Part shown: positions 43,831-53,460 of the stretch, piece after piece
How the letters are laid out: every line of letters begins with the position of its first letter
Numbering within the stretch: the first letter of the stretch is position 1
Origin: Prorocentrum cordatum
Taxonomy: Eukaryota > Sar > Dinophyceae > Prorocentrales > Prorocentraceae
Reading direction: 5' to 3'
DNA length: 64,000 nucleotides
NCBI GenBank assembly: GCA_963575745.1
Contig: CAUYUJ010015282.1
Location: 481,651 to 545,650, forward strand
The notes under the pieces: generated by a model
Databases searched by the model: none
Told to the model about the DNA's origin: nothing
The model's input: the letters and a program-made list of their open reading frames with translations, nothing else
Made by a program: the position numbers and the translations under genes

Positions 43831-45800
43831 GCCACCAGCGCACTTCGCGCGCGCTGGAGAAGGGTGTGTGCGGGGAGAGGGCAGCGCCGACCCAAGAGAA
43901 TCGCGCGGTCCTGCGACCGCTCATGCTCATGCCTCTTTTTGGCCTTCTATCCTCGCAGAGGTGGCTGCAGGCCTCGGGCCAGTACGCCGGCTGTGTTTTC
44001 ATGCTCGCGGCCGCGCGGCGGTGGGGCCGTCGGCGGGGCTTCGTTTTGGCCCGGCGGCGGCCTGTCGCCCTCGGGGCATGAAAAGGTCATCGTCGTGTTG
44101 TGCTGTCCCCTCAGAAGAGCCGGCAGACAGCCAATGAGACAAGCGTTCCATGCTCCGTACCCGTCTCAACCAAGCGCTGGGCAGAGGAAGTGGAGAAGAG
44201 GGGCTGGCTAAGGTGGGAAGGGTAATTAGACTTCGGCATGAGAAGCCAGAGCTCTCCGCAGACGTGGGCAGGCCTGAGGGCTGTTCGGGTTTGGGGACTG
44301 ACAGCTCCGACATAATCGACCGAAGGGAAAGAACGCGGTCGAATTTCTCACAATCGCAAGAGCTCGCCGTAGGCGCCGACATCTTGAAACAGACGCTTCA
44401 GCGTGACCCGGGCACTGGGTCATGACCGCCCGCCCGCCCCCCTCCCCCTGGCTAGGCCCCTTCGTCCCCCCTCCCCTGGGCAGAAGAATTACGAATCGCA
44501 CGAGGGCAAGGCTCCGAACCGACCGACACGCGTGTGCCTTCAGATGGTTCGCGTGAGTGGACGGTGCCCCTCATCCCGATGAGGAGCGGAGGTTAGGCAG
44601 GGTAGTGCTGGGACTTGTCGACAAGCCAGGAGAAGAGATGCGGTCGAAGGTGTGGGTTCCCACCCCTGACACCGTGACTTCTCAGGTGGAGTCACAAGAC
44701 GAAGGCCACAAGAGGGAATCTGTGCTTACCCACGGCAACAAATGCGTTTTCTGTGGACGGGGATGTAAGGGTGGGGAAGGGGGGGCCAACCGACCCCTTT
44801 AAGTTCTTGGGCGCCATCGAGCCCCGACCCCCACACCCCGCTAAAGTCGGAGGGGGGCCAGGGATGCGGTCGGAGTGCCTCGGGGCGCTCGACCCCACCT
44901 CCCTCCGCGCGTGGGCAAACGATGACGACGACTGCGTCGACGCGCCCTTGCACTTCGTCGGCGCCCAGTGTCCCGCCCGTCGTCGTTGTTCAGGCCTATT
45001 TTCCTTAGCCGTTACACCGTCAGCGAGCGAAGTTCACATTCAGTGCCCCGGCTACCCACCCGCTTTAACCTCCTTTTCCGCCCGTCGTCGTTGACGTCTT
45101 CGTTGTCGCGTTCGTCGCGGTTGTCATCGTCTGTGTTTCTAATTCGTATGTTTAAATGTTGTTTTGTCTACAAGCGAGACGCAGACTTAAACACGCCTGA
45201 ATGTTTCGCTCATCGACATCGTTGTCTGAGTCTGCCCGAGACCCGTCCTGTGAACGCGCGAGGTTTCCGTTTTTTGTCCCGCCTTCCCGTCGTCGTCGTC
45301 GTCGTCGTCGTCGCTTTCCTTTGTATTTTGTCTTTCTCTCTGTTTTGTCCGCCTGGTTACCTCGCCCCGTCACCGAGCAAAGCTTGCAGTCAATATCCCG
45401 CTCGCCTGCCAGCTTTAGTGTCCAACCCGAATGACCAGACGTCTCGGATGGCCCAGCCAACCGACCATTCTGTTCTAATGTCCCGTGCGCCCGATCGCCC
45501 GCTTTAACGTCCCACCCGCCCGACCCGCTTGCCAGCTTTCATGTCCTGCCCGCACCGTCGTGACCGTCGTCATCATTGTCACGGTCGTCTTTGTCGTCCT
45601 TTGCCAGCGCGGGGGGGGGGGGGGGGAGAATCACCCCTACCCGGCTTCCAGGTGGGAGCAGATGGGTGGGGGGGAGGAGTGAGGGGGGAAGGGGTTCTTG
45701 TTCCGAGAGGGGGGAGGGGGTGGCCTTTTTTATCGCCTCTGCGCGTGTCAGTCTTAGGGATAGGGATAAGCTCGAGGCTGGCTATCCCCTCCCGCTCGCC
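43831..45800. other. Unassigned sequence
   Basis: An open frame at 44150-44425 (SQELAVGADILKQTLQRDP) is weakly protein-like. 44960-45600 has irregular repeats of CCCGCCCGTCGTCG and GCTTTAACGTCC, including a GTC run at about 45290-45314. A G14 run lies near 45611-45625. No gene is assigned. Confidence 0.35.
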
Positions 45801-45802
45801 AG

Positions 45803-45931
45803 GCCACCCTGGAGCTCTGCGCGGACCTCAAGGTGCCGCTTGTCAGCCCCTACAGGCGCGAGGGGTCACCCCTGGCCGCGGATCCTGCGACGGCCCCAGG
45901 GGTGCGCGGCCGCTCTCTGGCATTGCTTTGA
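45803..45931 (+). CDS. Putative terminal exon, unknown protein
   Basis: After a pyrimidine tract and CTCGCCAG the frame reads ATLELCADLKVPLVSPYRRE, then GSPLAADPATAPGVRGRSLA and LL, then TGA (43 codons exactly). Third positions are nearly all G/C at first. The upstream exon was not found. The style resembles a C-terminal end of an enzyme, but no family can be named. Confidence 0.45.
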   Translation, partial: ATLELCADLKVPLVSPYRREGSPLAADPATAPGVRGRSLALL

Positions 45932-45939
45932 TGCGGGAA

Positions 45940-46125
45940 CGATGTTTGTCCATATCCATTTCGTCTTGGCCTTTCTGGGAAGGGGCGCCAGGAAGCCGAG
46001 GCGCAGTTGATCTGGATGAAGATCTAGCCTCTGGGGGCCAGATTTTTTATCCGTATCCACTGCTCCCCTGGTTTCTGAAGAAGGGAGCCCGAAACTCCAA
46101 GACGCAGTGGACATGGATACAAAGC
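45940..46125. repeat. Short hairpin repeats (CCACTGC family), locus 2
   Basis: TATCCGTATCCACTGC at 46050 pairs with GCAGTGGACATGGATA at 46101 (14 of 16 bases). A more decayed pair occupies 45949-46020. Confidence 0.6.
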
Positions 46126-46254
46126 TTGCCTGCATTTGAGGGGTGGCTGAGCGAATCTGTCCGATAGCTAAAGGACTCGAGGAAGAGGCATCGGCAGAAA
46201 CACACACACATACACACACACTTTCAGTGCTCCGCGCAGATGTGTTGGATCGGT

Positions 46255-46375
46255 GCCAGGGCCTCCCTGGCGGCGCCTCTGGCGCGCTCCGCACGCCAGG
46301 GAGGGGAGTCCAGCACAGATCCAAGAAACCCGCGCGGACTTCAACAGTTTATGTTCATGCAGTGTTTTTCCCCTG
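46255..46375. repeat. Dispersed repeat D, copy in minus orientation
   Basis: GAAACCCGCGCGGA with a CTGGCGCGCTCCGCACGCCAG palindrome. The reverse complement resembles 43730-43800 (AAAACACTGC, CATAA, CCGCGCGGGTTTCTTGG). The palindrome part resembles 56570-56590. Confidence 0.5.
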
Positions 46376-46487
46376 AGGACGAGGCCCCAGGAGGATCGCG
46401 AGGGGCACAGCTGGGCTGAGATAAGCAGTCGGGTTTCAGCATCCGCCTCCTTGACCTCTGTGACTCTTTTTGGTACGATCGGAGAAA

Positions 46488-47430
46488 ATGGTCATGGTAA
46501 CGATGGCATCGGTTGTGATGGTGATGGTGATGACGCGGCACGGTGGTTACCAGCCGTATGGTGATGACGACGATGACAGTGATAATGATGGTATTGGCGA
46601 TGATGGTGATGTTGGTGGTGATGATCAAGAGGATGGAGATGAAGATGAGGATGATGTTGACGGTAGTGGTCATGTTGGTAATGTTGTTGATAATGGGTAT
46701 GATGAGAATGACGCCGACAACGATGACGACGATTCTGATTATACTGATGATGCCGATGACGAGGATGAGGATGACGATGATACTGATGATGCTGATGACG
46801 AGGATGAGGATGATGATGGTGCTGATGCTGATGATGATGATGGTACTGATGATGATGACGATGCTAATGAGTCTGCTGATGCTGACGACGACGATGATTA
46901 TGACGATGTTGATGTTGTTGATGATGATGATGATGATGATGGTGCTGATGATGATGATGATGATGATGATCCTGCTGATATTGATGTTGATGCTGCTGAT
47001 GCTGTTTTGTGGATGATGAGAAGGAGGACGATGATGATGATATGGATGCTAATGGTTACGATGATGCAAATGGTAAAGATGATGGTATTGATGTTGGTGG
47101 TGATGATGCTGATGACGAGGATGCTGTTGCTGTTGCTGATGCTGATGCTGATGCTGATGAGGGTGATGACGATGATTATGCTAGAAAGTGTCGTAGCGGG
47201 GAAGGTTATGTTCAGGACTGTTGTGACATGTGTCTCCTGTCATTTGCCGCCAACGCGGCGGCGTCGACCATGATGATGCCAGCAGCTCTGCACGGTGGTC
47301 GCAGCGCTGATCACGATCTGAATAATGATACCTCTGATGGTGATAACACAGCTGGTGATGATGCTGATGACGAGTATGATGGCCATCATGGGGATGGTGG
47401 TGATGATGTCGGCGACGATTGAGGTGATGA
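46488..47430. repeat. GAT/GAC-rich degenerate field
   Basis: Almost 1 kb of GATGAT, GATGAC, GGTGAT and GTTGAT triplets, more diverged than the other microsatellites. One frame (46470-47273) would encode an Asp-rich protein of 267 residues. Composition alone explains it, so no gene is called. Confidence 0.85.
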
Positions 47431-47599
47431 TACTCTGGCACGTCGGGAAGCGTCGTCGGTGTCAAGCAGTGAGCAGACGGGTATGCGTGCACTCATGCAC
47501 GCCCCTGACTCTCGTTCGAGCCGTACTCCTACCTTGCCAGCAGCCTGTGAGGACGAGGAGGTCGATGACAACAGCGGTGACAATGGTGGTGGTGGTGGC

Positions 47600-47705
47600 T
47601 TTGACGCCAGACACGATGACGACGACGACGCTGACGCTGACGACGACGACGACGACGACGTCGACGACGCCTGTGCCTGCCCCGACGCCGACGCCGACGC
47701 CGCTG
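47600..47705. repeat. (GAC)n-rich tract
   Basis: GAC/GCTGAC runs at 47612-47672 and GACGCC at 47680-47705. Confidence 0.85.
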
Positions 47706-48004
47706 CCCAGGCCGCCTTCGGCCTCCCGAAGGCCGCTTCAGGCTGTCGAGGGCCCGCGACGATCATCGAGCGCCGCCGATGGCCCGCGACGGTCACCGAG
47801 GGCCGCCGAAGGCCCCAGCGCCCTCCAGAGAGCGGCGGCCCCGCAGGGGCGAGGCCCCCACGGCGGCGCTGGCGCCCTCGCTGCCGCGCGGGTGCGCCGA
47901 GGCGGGCGCCTCAGGAGCCGGCCTCGGGCGCGCTCCAGGGTGTGCCTGGCCCCGGGCGTCCCCGTCGCCATGGGGGGAACTGGGCACTGAGGGAAACGGG
48001 TCCT
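47706..48004. other. No gene recognised
   Basis: CGAGGGCC/CGAAGGCC words cluster at 47720-47815; otherwise featureless GC-rich sequence. Confidence 0.4.
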
Positions 48005-48043
48005 GAGGTTCTGCGCCGTGTTCGGGCTGTCGGGGCCCTCCAC
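48005..48043 (+). repeat. 39-bp direct repeat flanking the MITE, left
   Basis: Matches 48227-48265 at 35 of 39 positions (shared CGCCGTGTTCGGG and TCGGGGCCCTCCAC). It is much longer than usual target duplications. Confidence 0.85.
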
Positions 48044-48226
48044 TCAGGCGATCGCAAACATGGATCAAGGGGGCGTGGATTAGCGACGGGTCCCGTTTCC
48101 ATTGAAAATCGCGGATTAGCGGGGCGGCACAGGCCGCATTTTGGCGAGGGCACCTCCCCCGATCCATAGATTTGGCGACCGCGCGCCAAATCCATGGATC
48201 GCTAATCCATGTTTGCGCGCCCCCGA
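48044..48226 (+). mobile_element. MITE-like element with terminal inverted repeats, copy 3
   Basis: The left end GGCGATCGCAAACATGGATC mirrors the right end (reverse complement GGCGCGCAAACATGGATTAG). The internal hairpin pairs GATCCATAGATTTGGCG with GCGCGCCAAATCCATGGATC. It is very similar to the copy at 29110-29296. No coding. Confidence 0.8.
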
Positions 48227-48265
48227 GAGGCTCTTCGCCGTGTTCGGGCCCTCGGGGCCCTCCAC
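48227..48265 (+). repeat. 39-bp direct repeat flanking the MITE, right
   Basis: Partner of 48005-48043. Confidence 0.85.
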
Positions 48266-48589
48266 GGGCCCCGGGACGGTCAGAAAAGGGCTCGAGATGA
48301 TCAAGTGGCCCTTGGGGAAGGCCCCAGGGTCCACGACACGTTTCCCCATGCTGACCGCAGGAGTTCAGGGAGGCCCCCGCGGCCTCCGGAGGCACCCCCA
48401 CGAGGCCCAGGGGGCCCCAGGGGCTCCAAGAAGGAGCGGAAGGCTGGGGACGTCCCTGGCCAAGGGTGCCCTTTGCAACGCCTGTCCTGGAGGGGGGGGG
48501 GGGGGCGGGCGGCGTGCCAGCACGGAGCGTGAAGGAAAGCGGGCAACGGCAAGGCCACGTGAGCAGGAATTATCGGAGGCACTCGCGGA

Positions 48590-48890
48590 TTTCATGGGTC
48601 GGCGCCGGCCCGAGGCCACAGGAGGCCACAGGAGGCACCGGGAAGCGACAGGAGGCACCAGGAGGCCCCAGAAGGCCCCAGGAGCAAGAGGCCTCAGAAG
48701 GCAACAGGAGTGGCTCATTCCTGGTGTTTTACGTATGCTCCTATAGATTGGGCCTCCCCTGGAGTACGAGTCCTGAGTGTTTTACGTTTGTTTCTCTACA
48801 GTGTGTCCTTCTCTTGTGTATCCAATCCTATGTGTTTGACGTATGTTCCGACAGATTGGGCCTGCCCTGGGGCATGAGTTCTTTGTGTTC
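48590..48890. repeat. CAGGAGGC repeats and a 107-bp tandem
   Basis: ACAGGAGGCACCAGGAGGCC words fill 48615-48710. Then GTTTTACGTATGCTCCTATA plus GATTGGGCCTCCCCTGG (48727) recurs as GTTTGACGTATGTTCCGACA plus GATTGGGCCTGCCCTGG (48834). The same pair of motifs appears near 49887-50095. Confidence 0.7.
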
Positions 48891-49054
48891 TACTTGTGTT
48901 TCTATAGGTTGCCCTTCTCCTGTGGCTCCAATCCGATTTGCTCTCTACCTAGGCTCTGCCTAGAAAGGGTTCTTACTCTGTAAACTTAAACGGCCGGGCA
49001 GTGCAAAACGCCCCGGGCGGTTCCCCCGGCATCCGCCCCGCGGTTCCCCTAGTG
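48891..49054. other. Spacer
   Basis: Unassigned short spacer. Confidence 0.4.
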
Positions 49055-49482
49055 ACGTTCCCTTAGCTTAGCGTTGCTAATCTCATCTTAGCTTAGCTTA
49101 TTTCATCTTGGCTTAGCTTAGCTTCATCTTAGCTCAGGTTTATCCTAGCTTAGCTTACATTCATCTTAGCTTCGCTGAGCTTTAACATAGCAGAGCACAG
49201 CATAGCATAGCAGAGCGTAGCACAGCACAGCGCAGCACAGCATGTCATAGCAAAGCCCAGCATAGCACAGCATAGCGCAGCATAGCATAGCAAAGCATAG
49301 CATAGCATAGCGCAACACATCCAGGCACAGCATAATACCGCGCAGCACAGCAGAGCATAGCATAGCACAGCAGCAAATCAAAGGCAAAGCAACAGCAGCG
49401 ACAGCAAAGCAAAGCACAAGCAACGCAAAGCAAAGCAAAGCAAAAGCAAAAGCAAAGCAAAGGAAAAGGCAAAGGAAAAATA
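49055..49482. repeat. Three successive pentanucleotide arrays
   Basis: TTAGC-type repeats (49060-49180) pass into ATAGC/ACAGC (49185-49370) and then AAAGC (49380-49470). All share the AGC core and a 5-base period. Confidence 0.92.
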
Positions 49483-49543
49483 ATGTGCGACAGACGCCGA
49501 GCTGGCCTCGATGGCCGGACTGGAGCCCCCGCAAGCAGTGCCT

Positions 49544-49565
49544 TCCGTAACCATTCCGGCTCAAG
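49544..49565 (+). other. Decayed spliced-leader copy
   Basis: TCCGTAACCATT, then CCGGCTCAAG: 19 of 22 positions match the dinoflagellate leader. The downstream 80 bases (CATGTCCCGAGGTTGG) have no convincing ORF before a hexanucleotide array. Confidence 0.65.
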
Positions 49566-49656
49566 TCCGGAGGCCCCTGCCGCACAGCCGCCCGCGCTCA
49601 TGTCCCGAGGTTGGCGGAGTGAGGCGTTCAGCGGTGCTGCAGAACCCGCTGCCGCA

Positions 49657-49855
49657 GGTGTATATGTAGGTGTAGATGTAGATGTTTACGTAGGTGTAGA
49701 TGTAGATGTTGATGTAGACGTAGGTGTATATGTAGGTGTAGATGTAGATGTAGATGTAGATGTGAGTTTCGCTGTTGATGTTGATGTCGATGTTGATGCT
49801 GGTGTAGATGATGATGTAGCTTTCGGTTTAGATGTAGATGTTGCTTTCCTAGATC
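49657..49855. repeat. Hexanucleotide (GTAGAT)n array
   Basis: GTAGAT with GTAGGT, GTTGAT and GTCGAT variants over 200 bases; encodes Val-Asp repeats in one frame. Confidence 0.92.
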
Positions 49856-49886
49856 CTCCATCTCCTAGGTCGGGTCGCACTGGGGT

Positions 49887-50100
49887 AATTTTACATCTGT
49901 TCCTATAGATTTGGCCTCTCCTGGTGCACGACTCCTCCCAGGAGGCCCCAGGAGGCTCCTGGAAGACCTGGGAGGCCACAGGAGGCTTCAGGAAGCCACA
50001 GGAAACCCTTAAGAGGCACCAGGAGGCCCCCAGAGGCTCCAAGAGGCCGCAGGAAGCCCCAGAAGGTTTCTGGAGGCCCCAGAAGGCCCCAGGCTAATGC
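49887..50100. repeat. Second copy of the 48.6-48.9 kb repeat pair
   Basis: TTTTACATCTGTTCCTATAG plus ATTTGGCCTCTCCTGG, then dense CCAGGAGGC and CACAGGAGGC words, the same two components as at 48.6-48.9 kb but in the opposite order. Confidence 0.65.
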
Positions 50101-50289
50101 GCAGAGACGCATACGTACTACTGAGACTCATTCACATTTCAATTCATTCACAAGTATATTCACTCCCAGACCAGCAATACGAAATCCTGCATAGATTGAT
50201 TTGATTTTCCCGCTTAGACACTCCCAGTGGACAAATCCATGCACATAGCTGCGCATATGAGAAAGAGCGTGTTCTACCGCTGCTGGCGG

Positions 50290-50512
50290 AAAACCGGGGG
50301 GGGTCACTCACTACCGGTTCGAACCCTTCCCCCCCCCCTCGAACTCGAAAACCGAGGGGGGTCTCCACCGGTTCGAACCCCTCCCCCCCCCCCGTTCATC
50401 ATGAAGAAGGGGGGGGGTCACTACCGGTTTGAACCCCCCCCCCTTCGAACTCGAAAACAGGGGGGGGTCACTACCGGTTCGAACCCCCCCCCCCCCTCGA
50501 AAGCCGAGGGGG
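50290..50512 (+). repeat. C/G-run repeat with CCGGTTCGAACC core, left arm
   Basis: Four units contain TCACTACCGGTTCGAACC, poly-C, TCGAAAACCGA and poly-G. They are the reverse complement of the units at 51105-51225. Confidence 0.85.
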
Positions 50513-51080
50513 AGTGCGGACAGTGGTGGGGGGACAGTGGTGAGGGGGCAGGGACAGTGGAGGGGACAGTGGGACAGTGGTGGGGACGGTAGTGGTGGGG
50601 GCAATGGTGAGGACAATGGTGGGAACAGTGGTGACAGTGGGACAGTGGTGGAGACGGTAGTGGTGGGGACAGTGGTGTAGGGACAGTGGGAATGTGGTGG
50701 AAACAGTAGGACAGTGGACGGTACAGTGGTGGTGGGGACAGTGGTGAAGGCGGTGGCGAGGACGGCGGTGGGACAATGAGACAGAGGTACAGTGGGGACA
50801 GTGGTGGGGACAGTGGGGACAGTGGTGGGAACAGTGGGACAGCTCAGTGGGACAGGGGAGGAGTCAGTGGGACAGTGGGGACAATGGGGATAGTCGTGGA
50901 TAAAGTTGGGAGAGTGGAGCCGTGGTGGGAACAGTGGTGGGGACAGTGCGACAGTGGTGGTGGCACTGGTGGGGACAGTAGGGGCGGTGGTGGAACCAGT
51001 GGGGACAGTGGTGGTGAGGACAGTGGTGCTGGGAACAACAGTGGGGGATGTGGTGAGGACGGTGGTAGGGACCGGGAGTC
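50513..51080. repeat. Minisatellite (GGGACAGTGGTG)n
   Basis: About 560 bases of GGGACAGTGGTG with 9-15-base variants, G-rich on the plus strand. It lies between the two inverted arms. Confidence 0.93.
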
Positions 51081-51104
51081 GTTTGCTGGCGGTGAGAGGG
51101 GGGG

Positions 51105-51305
51105 TGGGGAGCGAACCGGTAGTGACCCCCCCCTTCGGTTTTCGAGGGGGGGGGGGGGGGGGGGGGAGGGGGGGAGGTTCGAACCGGTAGTGACCCCCCC
51201 CGGCTTTCGAGGGGGAGGGGGGGGGGGGGGGAGGGGTTAGGGGAGGGGGGGGGGGGCCAGGGGAGGGGGGGGGGGGCCAGCAGGGGGGGGGGATTTTCGG
51301 AGGGG
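51105..51305 (-). repeat. C/G-run repeat, right arm, with poly-G
   Basis: GAACCGGTAGTGACCCCCCC plus TTCGGTTTTCGA with G runs (up to 18), twice; then G-rich sequence to 51305. Inverted relative to 50290-50512. Confidence 0.85.
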
Positions 51306-51354
51306 GGGGTGTCGATTTCTCTCGGTTCACCCTAGTGTGCAGTCATTCGCTCCG

Positions 51355-51376
51355 TCCATAGCCATTTGTGCTACAG
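51355..51376 (+). other. Possible decayed spliced-leader copy before the copia element
   Basis: TCCATAGCCATTTGTGCTAC then AG: 17 of 22 positions match. It is placed about 290 bases upstream of the gag start, as a leader on a retroposed mRNA would be. Chance cannot be excluded. Confidence 0.4.
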
Positions 51377-51642
51377 GCCTTCATCGGGGCCACGGGAGCC
51401 CCGGAGGTAAGAGTACCCCCCTCGCCTTTCCTATTCTACCAACATCGAGCCCGTTACGAAGACTCCATATCCAACATCCTACCTCCCCCAGCTCAGCAGC
51501 GTGTGCGTGTGCGAGAAGGCGCCAGAGGAGCGCTTGGTGGAGACCAGCATCGAGGACGAGTGCTGGCCGTGTGGAAAAGGAGTGTACCCTGTGAAGCTTC
51601 GCTTCACACGGTAGCGGAGCAGGATTCTGCTCCACGGAGACA

Positions 51643-53460
51643 TGACAGAGGTCATGAAGACAAGACCTCGACGGTGCCGACGTGGAACGGCGGCGCCGGC
51701 ACATGGGAGAAGTACCAGCAGGATGTGACGAACTACGTGGACGGCACGAGTGGGAGGACAGGTACCTGTGCGGCCCCAGGTGGGTCGCTCGGCTGACGGG
51801 CGCAGCGGCAACAGCTTGCATCGGCCAGCCTCGCGGGTGGCTGTCCAACTTTTGGGGTGCTGACTATCTGCTGGAGTACCTACAGAAGAATGTGATGCGA
51901 CAGCCGGTCGAGGACGTCGGGCACTACATGGAGGAGTACTTCGTGAAGCTCCGCCGCACGCGCGGTGAGGGCATGGCTGAGTATTGCCTTCGTGTGCACG
52001 AGAGCTACCAGCGTCTTCGAGTGGCTCTAGCTAGAATGGTCAGGAAGAGCGGCAAGGACCAGTTCATGCCGGACACGCCGAATACCCAGGCAGCTTCATT
52101 CAGTCAATGGCCGACGGGCGGCCAACCCAGTTCAGGTGATGCTTCGTGGCACCGCGTCGAGAGTGAAGAGGGCACTCCCGCGGGCGATGAGGAAGCTCTT
52201 GAAGTGCGAGACTGGCAAGTTCCCGAAGCTCAGTGGCGCGGACAGGCGTGGCACGGCGACCGCGGACGGCTAGACGGGTGGCGCAACAATGGATGGCAGA
52301 GCTGGGATAGATATCCATGGGCCCATGGCGGGGCCAGAGGCAGCAGTCAATGCTCTTTCCCCGCCCAGGACTTGCCAGAGGTGCTGCCAAGTGTGATCAG
52401 AGGATGGTATCGACTACATCGCGCAGGCCTGGGCGGCAGCGAGATAGCAGCAGTGATCGGATCGTGTCGTGGCGATTTCACAGTCGACAATGTCGAGAGC
52501 GCTCTCAGGACTCAGTGGCCTAGTGACGAGAACCTGAAGGACAGGGACTACAGGAAGTCGAAGTTCACCCGGCAGCAGGTGGCCGCGGCGGCGTTCTACG
52601 GGGACGACGCGCAGACCTGGGGCGACGGCGACGAGAGGGACAATGCGCTGGCAGTGGCGTCGACAACGGAAGGCGAGGAAGAAGGCGTCGACGACGAGGC
52701 CTACACGACAGCGATCACGGAGGAAGAGGAAGCCTACGCCCAGTTCCAGGCGAGCCAGAGAAGGCTCCAGGACGCACGGCAGCAGATCAACAAGCACCGC
52801 ACGGGCAGGAAGTTCTTCGGCCCCGGAGGGGGCCAGCGCAGTGACGGGCGTCAGGGTCCGTGCCTCAAGTGCGGAGGTGCCCATCGCACTGGGGGCTGTC
52901 CGGACAGGGCGGACCCCAAGTTGAGCCAGGGCCGCCCGGCACCTGGCCGGGGCGGCGGCGACAGCGGCGGCGAGCTCCACGGCTTCATTTTGATGGCGGA
53001 GTACGACGCCCGCTCAGATGACGAGACCGAGCTGCAGGTAGAGGAGCTCGGCAACGTGGTGGACTTCGACGACCCAGAGGTCAGGATGGCGTACATCGTC
53101 GAGAGGGCCACCGAGAACGGGCACGGCATCGTGGACTGCGGGGCGACGAAGACCATTGGCGGTATCGAGGCGGTGGAGACCCTCAACGAGATCCTGATCT
53201 CCAGGGGGCACCCGCCGATGGAGGTCGACCTGCAGGACCGGCCCGTCTACAAGTTCGGCAACGGCGAGGTGAAGCGTGTCCTGTGCCGGGTCAAGTTTAC
53301 CCTCTTGGTGCAAGAAGAATACGTGTCGTTTTTCGTTCACGCGATCGACGCGAAGGATATCCCTATCCTGGTGTCGATCGAGACGCTGAACAACCTGGGG
53401 GCCATCGTGGATTTCGCTGTGGCCTGTTTATCTTCAAGAAGATCGACCCGTTCAGGATGA
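51643..53460 (+). pseudogene. Copia gag-protease region
   Basis: A start MTEVMKTRPR at 51643 or the frame with VPTWNGGAGTWEKYQQDV leads, after a shift near 51745, into WEDRYLCGPRWVARLTGAAA, LLEYLQKNV and GHYMEEYFVKLRRTRGEGM, typical of copia gag (UBN2-like). CLKCGGAHRTGGC at about 52861 is a zinc knuckle with three rather than four residues before His. The protease has VDCGATKTIGG (Asp codon 53134-53136), DCGA in place of the common DSGA/DTGA. The frame ends at 53460; the adjacent frame 3 continues as FIFKKIDPFRMISFPRSRTG. Confidence 0.85.

Noticed and set aside
46470-47273. Asp-rich protein of 267 residues
   Set aside because: Direct translation of a decayed GAT array; no segment departs from the repeat.
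49055-49180. TTAGC repeats considered as telomeric
   Set aside because: The period is five and interrupted; dinoflagellate telomeres are of the TTTAGGG type.
50290-50512. GGTTCGAACC repeated, resembling a tRNA T-loop/B box
   Set aside because: It is a palindrome within C/G-run repeats; no cloverleaf can be formed around it.
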